A stretch of 64,000 nucleotides of DNA from Turritopsis dohrnii (lineage: Eukaryota > Cnidaria > Hydrozoa > Anthoathecata > Oceaniidae). Positions within the stretch are counted from its first letter, which is position 1; every line of letters begins with the position of its first letter. Positions 11,113-21,782 of the stretch are shown piece after piece. The notes beneath the pieces are model-generated. The model worked only from the letters and a program-made list of their open reading frames with translations. It was not told where the DNA came from and did not search any database. Location: positions 558,001-622,000 of the forward strand of contig BQMF02000174.1 in NCBI GenBank assembly GCA_027922465.2. The letters are read 5' to 3'. Both the position numbers and the translations under genes were made by a program.

Positions 11113-11720
11113 ATGTTTTCCCGTCTACTTCGTAGGGGAATCCAGGTCCAACAAATACAACACGATCAAGAGGAAGCTACGCCTCCTCCACTTATTACGA
11201 CCTCTGACAATCAGAGTGTGAGTGGGTTTAAAAGACCTGCTGAGGGTACCATTATTGAGGATGAGTGTTCCGCACCGTCGTCAAAGTCAGCACGTTTTGA
11301 GCTGGATACCTCAGCATCAGTGAATGAATGGCAGCTACCGGCTGACATGTTACATTATATTCACAAGTATATGTCCAAGCACTTTCCTGAGAAGGACATA
11401 AAGGACAAAATTTTGAATGTGAATCCAGTGCCTTCAAATATCAAGGTAGTACCGGAGCTTGATTCCTACATTAGAGAGCTTTGATGGAAAACCATAAGAT
11501 TATTCCGTTACAAACTGAAAGGGTCTTGAAGACAGTTCAAGAAAAAATCTTCAACATAATGGGTCCACTACTACGGTTGTGGCATATAATGGATGATGGA
11601 GATCATCCACAGAGAATGATCAAGGGAATGATGAGGAATGGAACTACATCTCATCCCTGTTTGACCAGAGCATCCTTCTAACCGGTCAAGCATTTAACTC
11701 AACATCATACCAACGTCGAT
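11113..11720 (+). pseudogene. DIRS gag-like ORF, frameshifted
   Basis: The likely start is ATG 11113 (MFSRLLRRGI), because the second DIRS copy starts the same way (MFSRIFHR). The product begins with a low-complexity acidic/proline part, then WQLPADMLHYIHKYMSKHF and a DKILNVNPVPSNI block conserved in the other copy. A one-base loss near 11480 shifts the frame into …ERVLKTVQEKIF…, and another shift near 11610 leads into the capsid-like FNSTSYQRRLNLLSTLID stretch. By position it is the structural (gag) protein of the element. No zinc knuckle is visible. Confidence 0.75.
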
Positions 11721-14185
11721 TGAATTTGTTATCAACGTTAATAGATAACTCTGTCAAAGTGAAGGAAATTCTGAAGGAACAATCAGATTTATTAGACTCA
11801 CCAGAAAATTCGACATTATTTGGTCCTTCATTTGATGAAAAATTATCAAAAGATTCCTCGGCAAGACAGAAATCCAAAAGTGTGTTTACTGGATTACGTC
11901 AGTATGCTTCTAACAGAAGTGTCAGAGGTCAGCATCCCTTTCGAGGAGGCCCCTCATCCCAACGAAGAGGTAGGGGGGGGGGGGGGGGGGGGGGGGGCGC
12001 ATATTTGGTAGAGCAGCGTCAAGCAGCAACAGAGTTAAGAGAATTAAATCTCAACCAGGGGTTCTCTAAGGCCTTGCCAACAGACTTCCTAAGGATGGTA
12101 GATTTTCCCAGAATTCATCCAACATTACAAGGGCTCTTCAGGGTGCCTCCAAATCCAGATCTACCTGTGACGGGAAAAATCAGACACTTTTTAGAAAATT
12201 GGAGGTCAATAACAAAAGACTCCAATATTCTCCAAATGGTCCAGGGCTACAGGGTTCCATTTGTGCAAAAACCGGTTCAACAAGTACCTCCACGACCGCT
12301 CAAAATGTCAGAGGAGGAAATTCACTTGGTAGATTTGGAAGTGGAAAAAATGCTGCAAAAGCAGGCAGTTCAACTGATTCCAAGGAAAGGCAAGTTTGTC
12401 AGCTCATTGTTTCTGGTTCCCTAGAAAGAAGGGTTGGGTATGAGACCAGTAATCAATTTAAAGGAACTAAACAGTTATATAGAGTATCTACACTTCAAAA
12501 TGGAAGGTCTTGCCTTGTTGAAGGAAATTTTACAGGAGGGAGATTGGATGTGCAAGCTGGATTTGAAGGACGCTTATTTTTCAGTTCCTCTTCATCCAGA
12601 CTCTCAGGAATTTCTTTGTTTTCTATGGAAAGGGAATTACTACAAATTTCTATGCCTGTGCTTTGGGCTATCCCCGGCCCCACTTGTTTTTACAAAACTC
12701 ATGAAGGTGCCTATAGCTCTGTTAAGGCGGCTGAATATCCTTCTGATCATCTTTTTGGACAATATTCTCCTGATTGGGAAAACAATGGAGGACATCAAGA
12801 TGTCTCGAGACACCTTGATCTATGTCGTCCAGAGTTTGGGGTTCACAGTCAATGTGGAAAAGTCAGTTCTAGATCCTACACAGAAGATCGAATTTCTTGG
12901 GGTAATAGTAAACTCGAGCTCAATGTCACTAATGCTCCCATCGTTGAAGAGAGAAAAAATTATCAATCAGTGTCAGAAATTATTGAGAGAGGAAGTGGTT
13001 TCAGTGAGAGAGATAGCAAGTGTGATAGGAAGACTGGCTTCATCAGCTATTGCAGTCCTACCTGCTCCTCTACAGTACAGAGCTCTTCAACGCCAGCAAA
13101 TTCTGGAGTTGGCAAAAGGGGGAAATTTCAACTCCATGGTGTCCCTGTCAAAAGAAGCAAGAGAGGAACTGCAGTGGTGGATACAGAATATCACTCTGAG
13201 TCAGGGCAAAACATTGATTTCTACCTCTCCAACTCTGACGATCTCAACAGATGCATCTCTCAAGGGTTGGGGTGCGTTTTGCCAGGGCCACAGGACAGGA
13301 GGTCCTTGGTCTCTAGAGGAGTCTCAACTTCATATCAATGTATTAGAGCTGAAAGCAGCAAAACTAGCAATTCAAACTTTTGTTCGATTATTTCCCAGGT
13401 ACAAATCTCTCCATTTGAAAATGGACAATGTGGTAGCTCTAAAATACCTTCTGAAGATGGGGGGTACAAAGAGTCAGCTTCTGACAAAGATAAGCAAGGA
13501 AATCTGGGATTACCTAATTTCCCTGGGGATCATAATTACTGCAGAGTACCTGCCAGGAAAGTTAAACTTGGAGGCAGATGCAGAGTCACGGTCAATCAAA
13601 GACTCAAGCGAATGGATGCTGAAGAAATCAGTCTTTCAGAGGATTTGCAGTCTGCGGGGAACACCTTGCACGGACCTGTTTGCGTCAAGAGTTTCACACC
13701 AGGTTCCCAGATGCATGTCTTGGAAACTGGATCCTCTCAGTATCAACCGAGACGCCTTTCAGCCCTGCTGGACACATCTTCAAGGGTACGCTTTTCCTCC
13801 ATTTGCACTAATCGGCAGAGTGTTGAGAAAAGTCAAGATCGACCAGGCTTCCCTAGTTTTGATAACTCCGGCTTGGCAGGGACAGCCTTGGCACCCAATT
13901 CTTCTTCAAAGGTCTGTGAGAAACCCTCTACTTTTACCAAAACCCCAGGATCTGTTGAGAGACCCAAAAGGGAACTTTCATCCACTTGTACTGCAATCAA
14001 AGCTTCAGCTAGTGGCTTGGACAGTATCAGGAAAAGACTTCTTAGTGAAGGAGTATCAGAGGGGGCTGCTCAACTTATCACGGCTTCCAGAAGGGAAGGC
14101 ACAACTTCACATTACGAGTCAGCCTGGCGCAAATTTAGTAGCTGGTGTAGTACAAAACAAGTTGATCCCTTTCGATGTCCTATAA
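11720..14185 (+). pseudogene. DIRS reverse transcriptase–RNase H, inactivated
   Basis: One frame runs from the gag end through a Gly tract to RT and RNase H, interrupted by TAG at 12422-12424 where the other DIRS copy has Lys. RT landmarks are RPVINLKELNSYI, LDLKDAYFSVPLHP (first catalytic Asp), LCFGLSPAPLVFTKLM and FLDNILLIG. The last should be (F/Y)LDD: its second Asp is Asn (12750s), which would abolish polymerisation. RNase H follows with TISTDASLKGWGAF, INVLELKA, MDNVVAL and YLPGKLNLEADAESR. A G25 homopolymer (11973-11997) encodes part of the Gly tract and is a likely slippage site. Its 3' end overlaps the recombinase frame. Confidence 0.93.
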
Positions 14186-14916
14186 ATTGGATTTTAGACT
14201 TTCTTGCGGACATGTTTGCACAGGGATTGGAATATAATACGATTGCAGGATATCGATCAGCTATATCGGCGTACCATGAACCAATTTCAGGTATTGCCGT
14301 TGGGAAACATCCTATGGTTTCAGCATTAGTAACAGGTATTCATAATAAGCGGTGCCCTCAGCCCAGATATCTCTTTGTGTGGGATGTTGATAAGGTGATT
14401 ATCTATCTCATGGGTGTGGGTGCGGATTTGTCTGATAAACGTTTAACCCTAAAATTGACTATGCTTCTAGCATTAACCTCAGTAGCGAGAGCTCATGAAC
14501 TTGGCTCTTTAGATGTAAGATATCTAGTAAGACATTCAGCAGGTTATGCCTTCCATTTTGGTAAAGTAACCAAATCAGCCAGACCAGGAAAAATGCGCCC
14601 TACTATTGAATTTAAGAAATTTTCTGAGGACAAAAATGTTTGTGTTTGTCATTTCATTGATTTGTATATTGAAAGGTCAAGATCGTGGAGAGGACAGGAA
14701 AATCAGTTACTTTTAAGTTTTATTAAACCTCATCAGGCAGTTAAAACATCTACCATTTCTCGTTGGATTGTAGAGGTAATGAAAGAGTCAGGCATTGATA
14801 CTTCTAGTTTTTCTGCCCATTCTACTAGGTCTGCCTCGTCTTCTAAACAGAAAGTGATAGGGGTACCACTGAAAGAAATTTTAAAACGAGGTCATTTTAT
14901 TGCAAACAGATATTAA
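13980..14916 (+). pseudogene. DIRS tyrosine recombinase, C-terminus disturbed
   Basis: Frame +1 relative to RT. The recognisable protein starts around 13980; the earlier part of the long open frame is a shadow of RT. The N-terminal core-binding domain includes GTTSHYESAWRKFSSWC and YNTIAGYRSAISAYHEPIS. The catalytic domain has the first Arg in LTSVARAHELGSLD and the HxxR box in FSAHSTRSASS, then ILKRGHF. In active relatives a Trp or His and then the nucleophilic Tyr follow within about 15 residues. Here the frame ends HFIANRY, probably after a small deletion, so the true nucleophile may be missing. Role: integrates the circular cDNA. Confidence 0.85.
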
Positions 14917-14960
14917 AAGATTGACTTGGGAATTATCTGTTACCTGGAAAGCTTTGAAGA

Positions 14961-15046
14961 GAGGATTTGAGCAATGGCTTCCCGTCCTTTATGCGTGAAT
15001 AACGCGGGAACGCCCTCAGTGTTACATCTTTGGCGGAGATTTTATG
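14961..15046 (-). repeat. DIRS right inverted terminal repeat
   Basis: Inverse of 10788-10874. Beyond it the sequence enters another inverted-repeat unit. Confidence 0.9.
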
Positions 15047-15055
15047 AAATGAAAT

Positions 15056-15432
15056 TTAGGATTGTGCAAGGGCGCGAAGCGCCCGCAGTGCAATCCGGAT
15101 TTTATGAATAAAATCGAAGGTTGAAGCATAAGATTTTGTAGTTTGCGTTTCATAAATATATGTGACGGTGGTTCCGAAAAAACATTTTGCTTCTTATTCT
15201 TGTGTTTCTCCCCCTTTTGTATCATTTGGAATACACGAATTGTCGATGGCTTAATAATTGCTAAAATTTGTTGTCACATGGAGAAAATTTTCCCTATTAT
15301 TAGAAATTGAGCAATGACTTTCGACCATTATGCGTGAATAAGGCGGGAACGCCCTCAGTGTTACATCTTTGGCTTCGATTTCATAAAATCCGGATTGCAC
15401 TGCGGGCGCTTCGCGCCTTTGCACAATCCTAA
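15056..15432. mobile_element. Small inverted-repeat unit carrying a DIRS end
   Basis: The arms 15056-15118 and 15373-15432 are inverted copies. Each contains GGCGCGAAGCGCCCGCAGTG (itself a GC-rich palindrome core) and ATCCGGATTTTAT. Next to the right arm lies 15304-15372, a diverged copy of the DIRS right terminus (TGCGTGAATAAGGCGGGAAC). It may be the DIRS internal complementary region, a nonautonomous relative, or the remnant of a second insertion. Confidence 0.6.
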
Positions 15433-15510
15433 AATATTAGTGATACACTGCTAGAAATTCGTAGGTGTAGTGACAAACATCTACAGGTATCGAATTACTA
15501 AAAATAAATG

Positions 15511-15742
15511 TTGCCATGGTTACCCTGGCATTGTTTCCAGGTCTCTTCTGTTTTTTGCTGACAAACCTATAAAATGGGGATCTGCTCAGGTAAGGGAAAA
15601 CAAATTTTAGAAAGTGGAAAAGTTTTCACTGGACGTAAGTTAAAGCGAAATTCACCATGGTAATAGTGTTGGATGCTGATATGTAGCTTTGTCAGCAAAA
15701 AAATAAAGAAGACCTGGAACCGAGCCATAGTAGCAATGGCAA
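15511..15742. mobile_element. MITE-like inverted-repeat element
   Basis: The arms (about 15511-15575 and 15683-15742) begin TTGCCAT and share CCAGGTCTYCTTTNTTTTTTGCTGACAAA-type sequence in inverse orientation. No coding capacity. Confidence 0.7.
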
Positions 15743-16097
15743 TAAATTTCGTTGCTATTTTCACAACTGCAGTTATTTACCACTCTACATGCAATGTTCC
15801 AACAATATATCATTGAAACATTCTGAGTTATTCACATATTTATATGTCAGCAATATCTTCTTGAACGTTGTGTTGTCACGTTGCCATGGAGATCATGTTT
15901 CGGAAAAAAACCTTTAAACGGCAATATCTCAGGAACGAAAAATGATTTTTTGAAAATTCAAAAACTGACTTTCAGCATTTTTAAAGCTGTTTCAAATAGT
16001 GCACAAAAATCAACTTGTGATTTTTTTAGTTCAGTGCCCCTTTAAGTGTCGCTTATTTGACTGCATTGCAAAATGCCTTCAAAATTTTTCTTTGTTA

Positions 16098-16551
16098 GGC
16101 CACCTCCTATAATTAATCATTCGTTCATAGTCATTTTTTATGCAAAAATCTCGATGAGGGATGCGGTGATTGTTTGATTATTTTTCAGTTTTAAACTTGT
16201 TATTTATAAGACAGAACATAAACTAATGGGTTTTTCAAGGGCGCTTAGTGCATTCTGTAAACAAATTTGACATTCCGTAAGTTAACAAAAGTTTTATAAA
16301 CGCGTGATAAAATTCGGAACAGAAATTCATTGGTATTTTTTTTAAAGCTGTTGGTGAAAAGCTTATCAACAATTTTTGGTTATGCAGTTTATGAACGTTT
16401 ATATCGTTTTTCGATTTTACCTCTCCAAGATGGTTACTTCGCAACAATAAAAGAATTTTATAACTTTAGAAAAATAATCAAACTCGATGCGCAATTATTG
16501 AAATTTAATGCGCGCAGAAGACTATGAACGAATGATTAATTATAGGTGGCC
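16098..16551. mobile_element. Harbinger-like MITE with TTA target duplication
   Basis: The ends are inverted copies (GGCCACCT…TATAATTAATCATTCGTTCA and its complement at 16511-16551), flanked on both sides by TTA (16095-16097 and 16552-16554). A TWA duplication is the mark of PIF/Harbinger insertion. The interior has no gene. Confidence 0.8.
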
Positions 16552-16559
16552 TTATTAAG

Positions 16560-17500
16560 GTATGATATACTTTATGAATATTAACAGCAAATATCCAGGT
16601 GCGTCATTAGGGGTATTCTTAAGTTTGATAATCGTTGATTTGATGAAAGCACCACGATGAAGGCGTATTGCAGTCAATGGTACATGGAATTTTTCGAATA
16701 TTTTGATGGAATTCGAAATTGGTTTGAACGTGAGTCGGTGAAACGTGTGTTAGTATATTATATTAAAATGTTTTAATTATGAAGTATTTATTATGAAGTG
16801 TTTTCATTTATGAATTGCCAGATTTATGTTTGGTAAGAAGTGGATACGTTTTTTGGGGGACTTCAGGGAAAGATTACAGTATTTCTTCACTTTTTCAATT
16901 CAAATAACTTGTTTGAATTTAAACGGTTTAATAAGCAGTATTTCTTTCAACAAATCATCATCATGAATATCTGTCCAGTCATATGGAGATCTGATGAAAA
17001 TAGAAAATAAAATCCAGTGTAAATAAAAGAGCGAAGTTACAAACAATAACCCTGTAGAGAATGCAAGAAGATAAGACAGTTAGCTGAAAAGTCCCACATA
17101 ATTTGGCTGCCAGGTCAAGGGTACGAGGAGTAAAAAACAAGCAAAACAAAAACATTGTCATGGTGTCAGGCGAAGCTGTCCAAGGAAATCAAATCACATA
17201 AGTTGACACACTAGAATGAAGAAAAACTCGAACATTAGGTACACATCGAAGAATATAGTATATACTTACTGTCGCTTTTTGCTCGAGTTTTCCATGTTAT
17301 TTTTCCTTCGCTTCTGGTTGCTTTCTTTTTTTCTTTCTTCTTGTTTTTTGTCACTTCTGCTTCTTGTTCTTCACTTTCCTTCTCCATTCTGTGCAGTTTA
17401 AAAGCTGCACCCCTAAGATCGCACTCTTTTTCACTATCAAAGTCAGACACCTTGTTTTCTCTGCGTGGTGATGTAAAGTGAAGTAAAAAGAATGTTTTAA
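16560..17500. other. AT-rich spacer
   Basis: No gene or repeat boundary supported. Confidence 0.4.
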
Positions 17501-17579
17501 AGAATGTTTTATTCTGAACAAGTTCGAATGTTTTCACGCATTCGAAATTCTATCAAATCGTTTGAAACTCCAAACCTAC

Positions 17580-18240
17580 GAAAAGTCAATATGGCTGACA
17601 GCAATACCATTGCAAGAATGCCAACAACCTGTGTTTGTTCTGCTCCATTTGATATTGAATCCTGTCCTCGTGGTGGATTTATCATCAACAGACACAATGA
17701 GCTGTACTGTACTGCGGAGATAGTAAATGAAGTGTGCAGGTGTGAGGTTGCTATCGAGCCACAACTACAACCTCTGACCGGTGAGACATTCAATTTAAAA
17801 AGCGCATTGAAAACGAATGATGCAAGGGCTGATGTTGCAGCTAGAGGCTTTTGGATTAAAGGACAGATGGCGTACGCTGACGTAAGGGTTTTCAACCCAT
17901 TGGCCAAATGTCACAAAATCGAAGTTTCCAGGCTTTACACAAGAAAGACGAAACTGAAAAGAAAAGAAAATATAACGAACGTATCATCAATGTCGAACAT
18001 GGATCCTTCACGCCATTAGTATTTTCGTGCTACGGTGGAATGTCAAGAGAATGCGCACGCTTTTATTCTCACGCAGCAGATCTGATTGGTGAAAAACGCA
18101 AATTACCAAAATCTAGTTAGTGCATGGATAAAGACATGGTTAAACTTTTGTCTAATACGTTCGATGCTGCTTTGTGTGAGAGAAACAAGATCCCTATTCG
18201 AAAGAAATCACAGCCATGGTGAAGACATCAAGTTGGCTGT
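17580..18240 (+). pseudogene. REL-endonuclease domain of a non-LTR retrotransposon, broken
   Basis: The frame beginning near 17590 reads CVCSAPFDIESCPRGGFIINRHN, a Cys/His knuckle followed by the RHN motif, then a conserved EPQLQPL block. Next comes ARADVAARGFW (the catalytic PD-like Asp) and ADVRVFNP (the D-V motif of the PD-(D/E)XK fold). A frameshift near 17905 moves into an EHGSFTPLVFSCYGGMSREC segment. A second near 18118 moves into a TWLNFCLIRSMLLCVRETRS segment. This order is the C-terminus of restriction-like-endonuclease LINEs. It is a 5'-truncated, decayed copy; in the intact element this domain nicks the target. The RT that should precede it is absent. Confidence 0.8.
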
Positions 18241-18614
18241 GCTTGAAAGTAGTGTTAATTGAAACTATTTAATTTGAAACTATTTAATCGTCGTTTATTG
18301 TAGTAATATATTGTAGTTTGTTCGTATATGTGATAAAAAATGCACGTTATATTATTGAAAAAAAAAAGACGAAATGATATACCGAGAAACTGATTAGGGA
18401 GATTCGTAAAACCGACGAGCCTGTTACACGAAAAAAATCAATTACTTGTGAGAATTAAAATAATAAAAAGTTACTTTAGAGATTTAAAGCCTTTTCTTGT
18501 ATCAAAAGAAACATCATTACTTTGCACGCTTATTTCAAGTGTTGATGTCAAGTTTCTTATGACTTTGTAGGGAAAAATTTATTAATTTTTTTTGAAAATG
18601 TATTTTTGAACATA

Positions 18615-18683
18615 CGCAAACCGATTCAACATTTTATCCGACATTCTCAAGTCGGAGGAAAAGTCGGATTGGTTTGCGTCGCC
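18615..18683. repeat. 69-nt palindrome
   Basis: It begins ACGCAAACCGATTC and ends in the near complement (AATCGGTTTGCGT-like), with an inner TCCGACATTC / AAGTCGGA pairing. It looks like a tiny foldback element next to the truncated end of the second DIRS copy. Confidence 0.6.
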
Positions 18684-18733
18684 AGCAAAACTGCTTGCAG
18701 GGCTTTACGCTGATTATGGGCATGCGCATTAGC

Positions 18734-20184
18734 TTACAAAAAACACTGAACTCCAAAGGTGGTTGAATTATATTGAATCACACTGTTTGATATCTCCATT
18801 TCAATTCGGTTTCGGTTTAATTTGAGGTTTTTTATCCACCAATCTAATTCCATTCTTGCTTCCTGGGACAGTATCAAAGTGGAATGGTAGCTTCCCTTTG
18901 CAGCCAATTCCCAAATTTGTTGTCTTTGAAGGCCCCTGTAATATAGAGGCGCTTGCACAATTGCTATTCCTGTTGCTGATAACTTCCCTATAACCTGGGT
19001 CAGCTCCCTTATTGAAACTGCAGATTGGTCCAGTAAAGATTGACACTGTTTTACAATTTTCATTCTCTTTTCTTGAGGAATAGATATAGTCATTTCCTGT
19101 GAATTTATATCCACTCCCAGAAATTGAATAATTTGGGTTGGTTCGAAAACTGACTTCTGTATGTTGATTAGGAATCCTAGATTTTGTAATAGATAGATAA
19201 CACTGTCCCTGGCTATCTGCAGGTCCTCTTTGCACGAAGCTATCATTAGTAAATCGTCCAGATATATTATCACACAAATATTTAGCCTCCTTAAAAGTGC
19301 AATTGGCACCTTCATCAATTTTGTGAAAACCCTTGGAGCTGAGGCAAGACCAAAACACAGGCAAAGAAATTGGTAAAGTTGCCCTTTCCACTTGAACCTT
19401 ACATGTTTTTGGGACTTTGGGCTAGAGGAACACAAAAATATGCATCCTTTAGATCTATCTTGCACATGTAGTCCCCATGTTTTAGCATTTCCTTCAGTAA
19501 AAACAGTCCCTCCATTTTGAAATGATGGTAAGGAATGTACTTGTTCAATTTTTTCAGGTTTATTACAGGGCGGTACCCTGAATCCTTCTTTGGAACAAGA
19601 AAAATCGAGCTCAAAAACTCCCCTTGGCATGGTGCAACTGGTTCTATGACTTTCTTCTGAAGCATTCCTTGAATCTCTTGATCTACAAGTTTCGACTCTT
19701 CCATAGACATTTGAAGAGGTGGAGGAGGAGCAGGTTGGGCAGGTTTCTCCAGAAATGGAATCTCGTACCCCCGGACATAATTTAGGATCTCCTGGTCGCC
19801 TGTTAACTTTTTCCAATTCTTTTGATAGTGCTGAGGCAAGTCCAGCCTCAACTCCATAATCAGGCTTTTTATTACAGGATGAACTCTGGGAAACTGTTGA
19901 AGGCTTAGTAATTGCACTTTTACAGTGGGTATCAAGTAATGAGTAATTCTTACCTTTTCTAAAGAACACTGGTCTTTGCCCTCTGCCTCGGTGTGTTTCA
20001 TGCGACAGAGGGCTTCTCTGAAAGGGCTGGCTGTATGATGTCCGACGTGGTAGTTGGTTGGAATTGTTGGTATTCCCACCTCGTTGAAGCCCAGAAAATC
20101 ATGATTTTGATTTTTGTTTTGCAGTTGAAGTTTTTGAGAATCTCTCTTCAAACTTTTCCCCAAACAGAACATCTGAGGGTGCAA
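18734..20184 (-). pseudogene. DIRS RT, truncated and frameshifted
   Basis: The minus frame 20184-19399 carries LVDQEIQGMLQKKVIEPV, RPVINLKKLNKYIPYHHF and KIDLKDAYFCVPLA. After a frame change near 19410 it continues in 19391-18734 with RFKWKGQLYQFLCLCFGLAS. The catalytic box is intact as IIYLDDLLMIA, unlike the first copy. It ends just where RNase H should begin (…IEMEISNSVIQYN), then unrelated sequence. Confidence 0.88.
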
Positions 20185-20195
20185 CGAATAAATTG

Positions 20196-20746
20196 TCAGA
20201 CTTCTGTATTCTCAACACTTTCCAGGAACATCTTTTTTTCTTGTTCCATTTCATGCCACAGTTTTGTCAACGGGCCATAGATGTGATGTATTTTTTCTTG
20301 AATTGTCTTTAAGACCTTTTCTTGGTGTAAGGCAAGAATTTTGTCGTTTTCCAGTAAAAGTTCCTTTATATATTCATCTAAGTCCTGTGGACCTTGGATG
20401 TTCGTGGGAACAGGGTTTAAATCTAGTATTTTATCTTTTAATTCCTTTTCTGCCAAATGTTTTGTTTATTCACATATTTATTCACATAATCAGCCATATC
20501 TGTTGTTAGCTGCCATGAGTTATCATGGTCTTCGCACAGCTCGAATCGCTTGGCTTTCGAGGCTGGAGCTGATAACGGTTCTGATTCACTGGCACTACGT
20601 TTGTTACCACTGGACTGAATCTCAGTGATGGCAATGTCTACACTGGTATCCTGCACCTGTGGTGTAACGGGATTTTGGGTTGTGGTACTGGCTGTGTCAG
20701 TCACAGTTGACGATGAAGTTTGCCTATGAAAAATACGTGAAAACAT
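20196..20746 (-). pseudogene. DIRS gag-like ORF
   Basis: Starts at ATG 20746 (MFSRIFHRQTSSS). It has a Ser/Thr-rich part, then NSWQLTTDMADYVNKYVNKQ. A frame change near 20450 leads into KELKDKILDLNPVPTNIQ and EKVLKTIQEKIHHIYGPLTK. It aligns along its length with the gag of the first DIRS and shows where that copy lost a base. Confidence 0.75.
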
Positions 20747-21039
20747 TATCGGTTCTCTGAAAGAACTGATAAAAAAGTCGACAAATCAAGTCTGTAACTT
20801 GATTAGTTAGTCTGAGACCAATTTAGAAGGTAGATATGTTCGATTGCTTAGATAAACGTTGATATAATCCTTAAGGTAATTCGGAGTTTACTTACATGGC
20901 GTCCATCTTGTTTGCGAGAATTTGCACGAACAGGTCGTTGAAACAATGTCTTCTAGCTTAAAGCCAGAAGGCACAACATTCCAGTATTAGATCGGGCGGA
21001 GATTTTATGAAATAAAATTAGAAAAGTAATGGGTAAAAA

Positions 21040-21460
21040 GGAATGCTAACTGGTGCAATCTGCTTAGCAAAGCATTTGATACAGCTAGCTATGCATCGAT
21101 AATTTTGAAACTGTGCGGAATCGGTATCACAAGAATTCCCCAAAACTAGATTACCAGCTACTTGTTTGGTCACTTTCAACAAGTTTTCTATGATGGAACA
21201 ATGTCCTCTCGAAAGCCAGTATTCTGTGGAGTTCAGCAGAGGGGGTCCATTCTTCGACATCTCCTGTTTCTTCTAACACTGTAATGATTCGGCTACAGCT
21301 TTATCACAATGCAAAGATAACTAAGTACGCAGATGATACTGTCCTTTACTATGCTGGAATGTCTATTGATGACATTGAAAAGGTTGATGACATTGCAAAC
21401 TGCTTGAAAGAGAATGAGCTTATCCTGAATTACAAATAACTAAGTAAGTAAGTAAATTAG
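21040..21460 (+). pseudogene. LINE reverse transcriptase fragment
   Basis: The plus strand reads LSKAFDTASYASIILKLCGI, then, after frame breaks, CGVQQRGSI (usually GVPQGSIL) and KYADDTVLYYAGMS, the catalytic YADD box. It ends at NELILNYK followed by TAAGTAAG units, the same tail type as the SINE at 5.85 kb. It is a short, dead fragment without endonuclease. Confidence 0.8.
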
Positions 21461-21782
21461 TACCAAATTCGGACTAAATTTCAAAAGCTATAAAAATTTC
21501 GCATGAATGATAATTGGAAGTTCAGTAACTTCCAAAAGCATTTGCGTGCTAAGTATAATTTGTATGTAAATTTTTTTCACAGAGCATCTAGGCACAAGTT
21601 ACTTATCCGTAAGAAGTCATAAAAAAGTCGTTTTGTTTTTAGTTTTTTTGTTTGTTTTTTTAAAAGAAAGTTGTTTTCATGACATCATCTCCATTAAGTC
21701 CCATTAAGTTCTTGACATAAATATGAAATAGCTTACTTTCGATTCTTTTCGTAAACACTTTATAACACGTTAATGAACTGGT

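Larger units (their letters stand above)
10788..15046 (+). mobile_element. DIRS-type tyrosine-recombinase retrotransposon
   Basis: The ~87-bp ends are inverted copies of each other (10788-10874 and 14961-15046, only a few mismatches). Between them the order is gag-like region, RT/RNase H, then a tyrosine recombinase in an overlapping frame. This is the DIRS architecture: no LTRs, no DDE integrase, replication through a circular DNA inserted by the recombinase. The copy is dead: gag frameshifts, a TAG between gag and RT, a catalytic Asp to Asn change, and a disturbed recombinase C-terminus. The left terminus is followed by a short leader with a GTAAGT-like donor at about 10924, and the second copy at 18.7-21.0 kb has the same arrangement. 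Confidence 0.92.
10574..16041. mobile_element. Outer inverted-repeat element enclosing a DIRS insertion
   Basis: The segment 10574-10788 recurs inverted at 15808-16041. Both arms start from the outside with GGGG(A/C)ACT(A/G)AACT then an AAAAAATC phrase. They share a TTTTTGAATTTT(T/C)AAAAAATC stretch, a (CG)ATC/TTC..GAGATATTGCC stretch and a GACATA(C/A)AAATATGT stretch near the inner edge. Arms of over 200 bp suggest a foldback or long-TIR element. Everything between them, including the DIRS element and two smaller inverted-repeat units, appears to be later insertion. Confidence 0.75.
18734..21015 (-). mobile_element. Second DIRS retrotransposon, truncated
   Basis: Read on minus, it has the same leader type (GGCGGAGATTTTATGAAAT end near 21000 and a donor-like GTAAGTAAAC near 20893), gag, then RT. 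It stops at the start of RNase H near 18734; the recombinase and the far terminus are missing. Orientation is opposite to the first copy and the proteins are clearly diverged, so the two belong to related but separate lineages. Confidence 0.88.

Noticed and set aside
12199..13970. First two thirds of a 905-codon open frame overlapping DIRS RT
   Set aside because: It is a shadow of the RT/RNase H frame, rich in Ser and low-complexity. Only the recombinase part after about 13980 has recognisable motifs.
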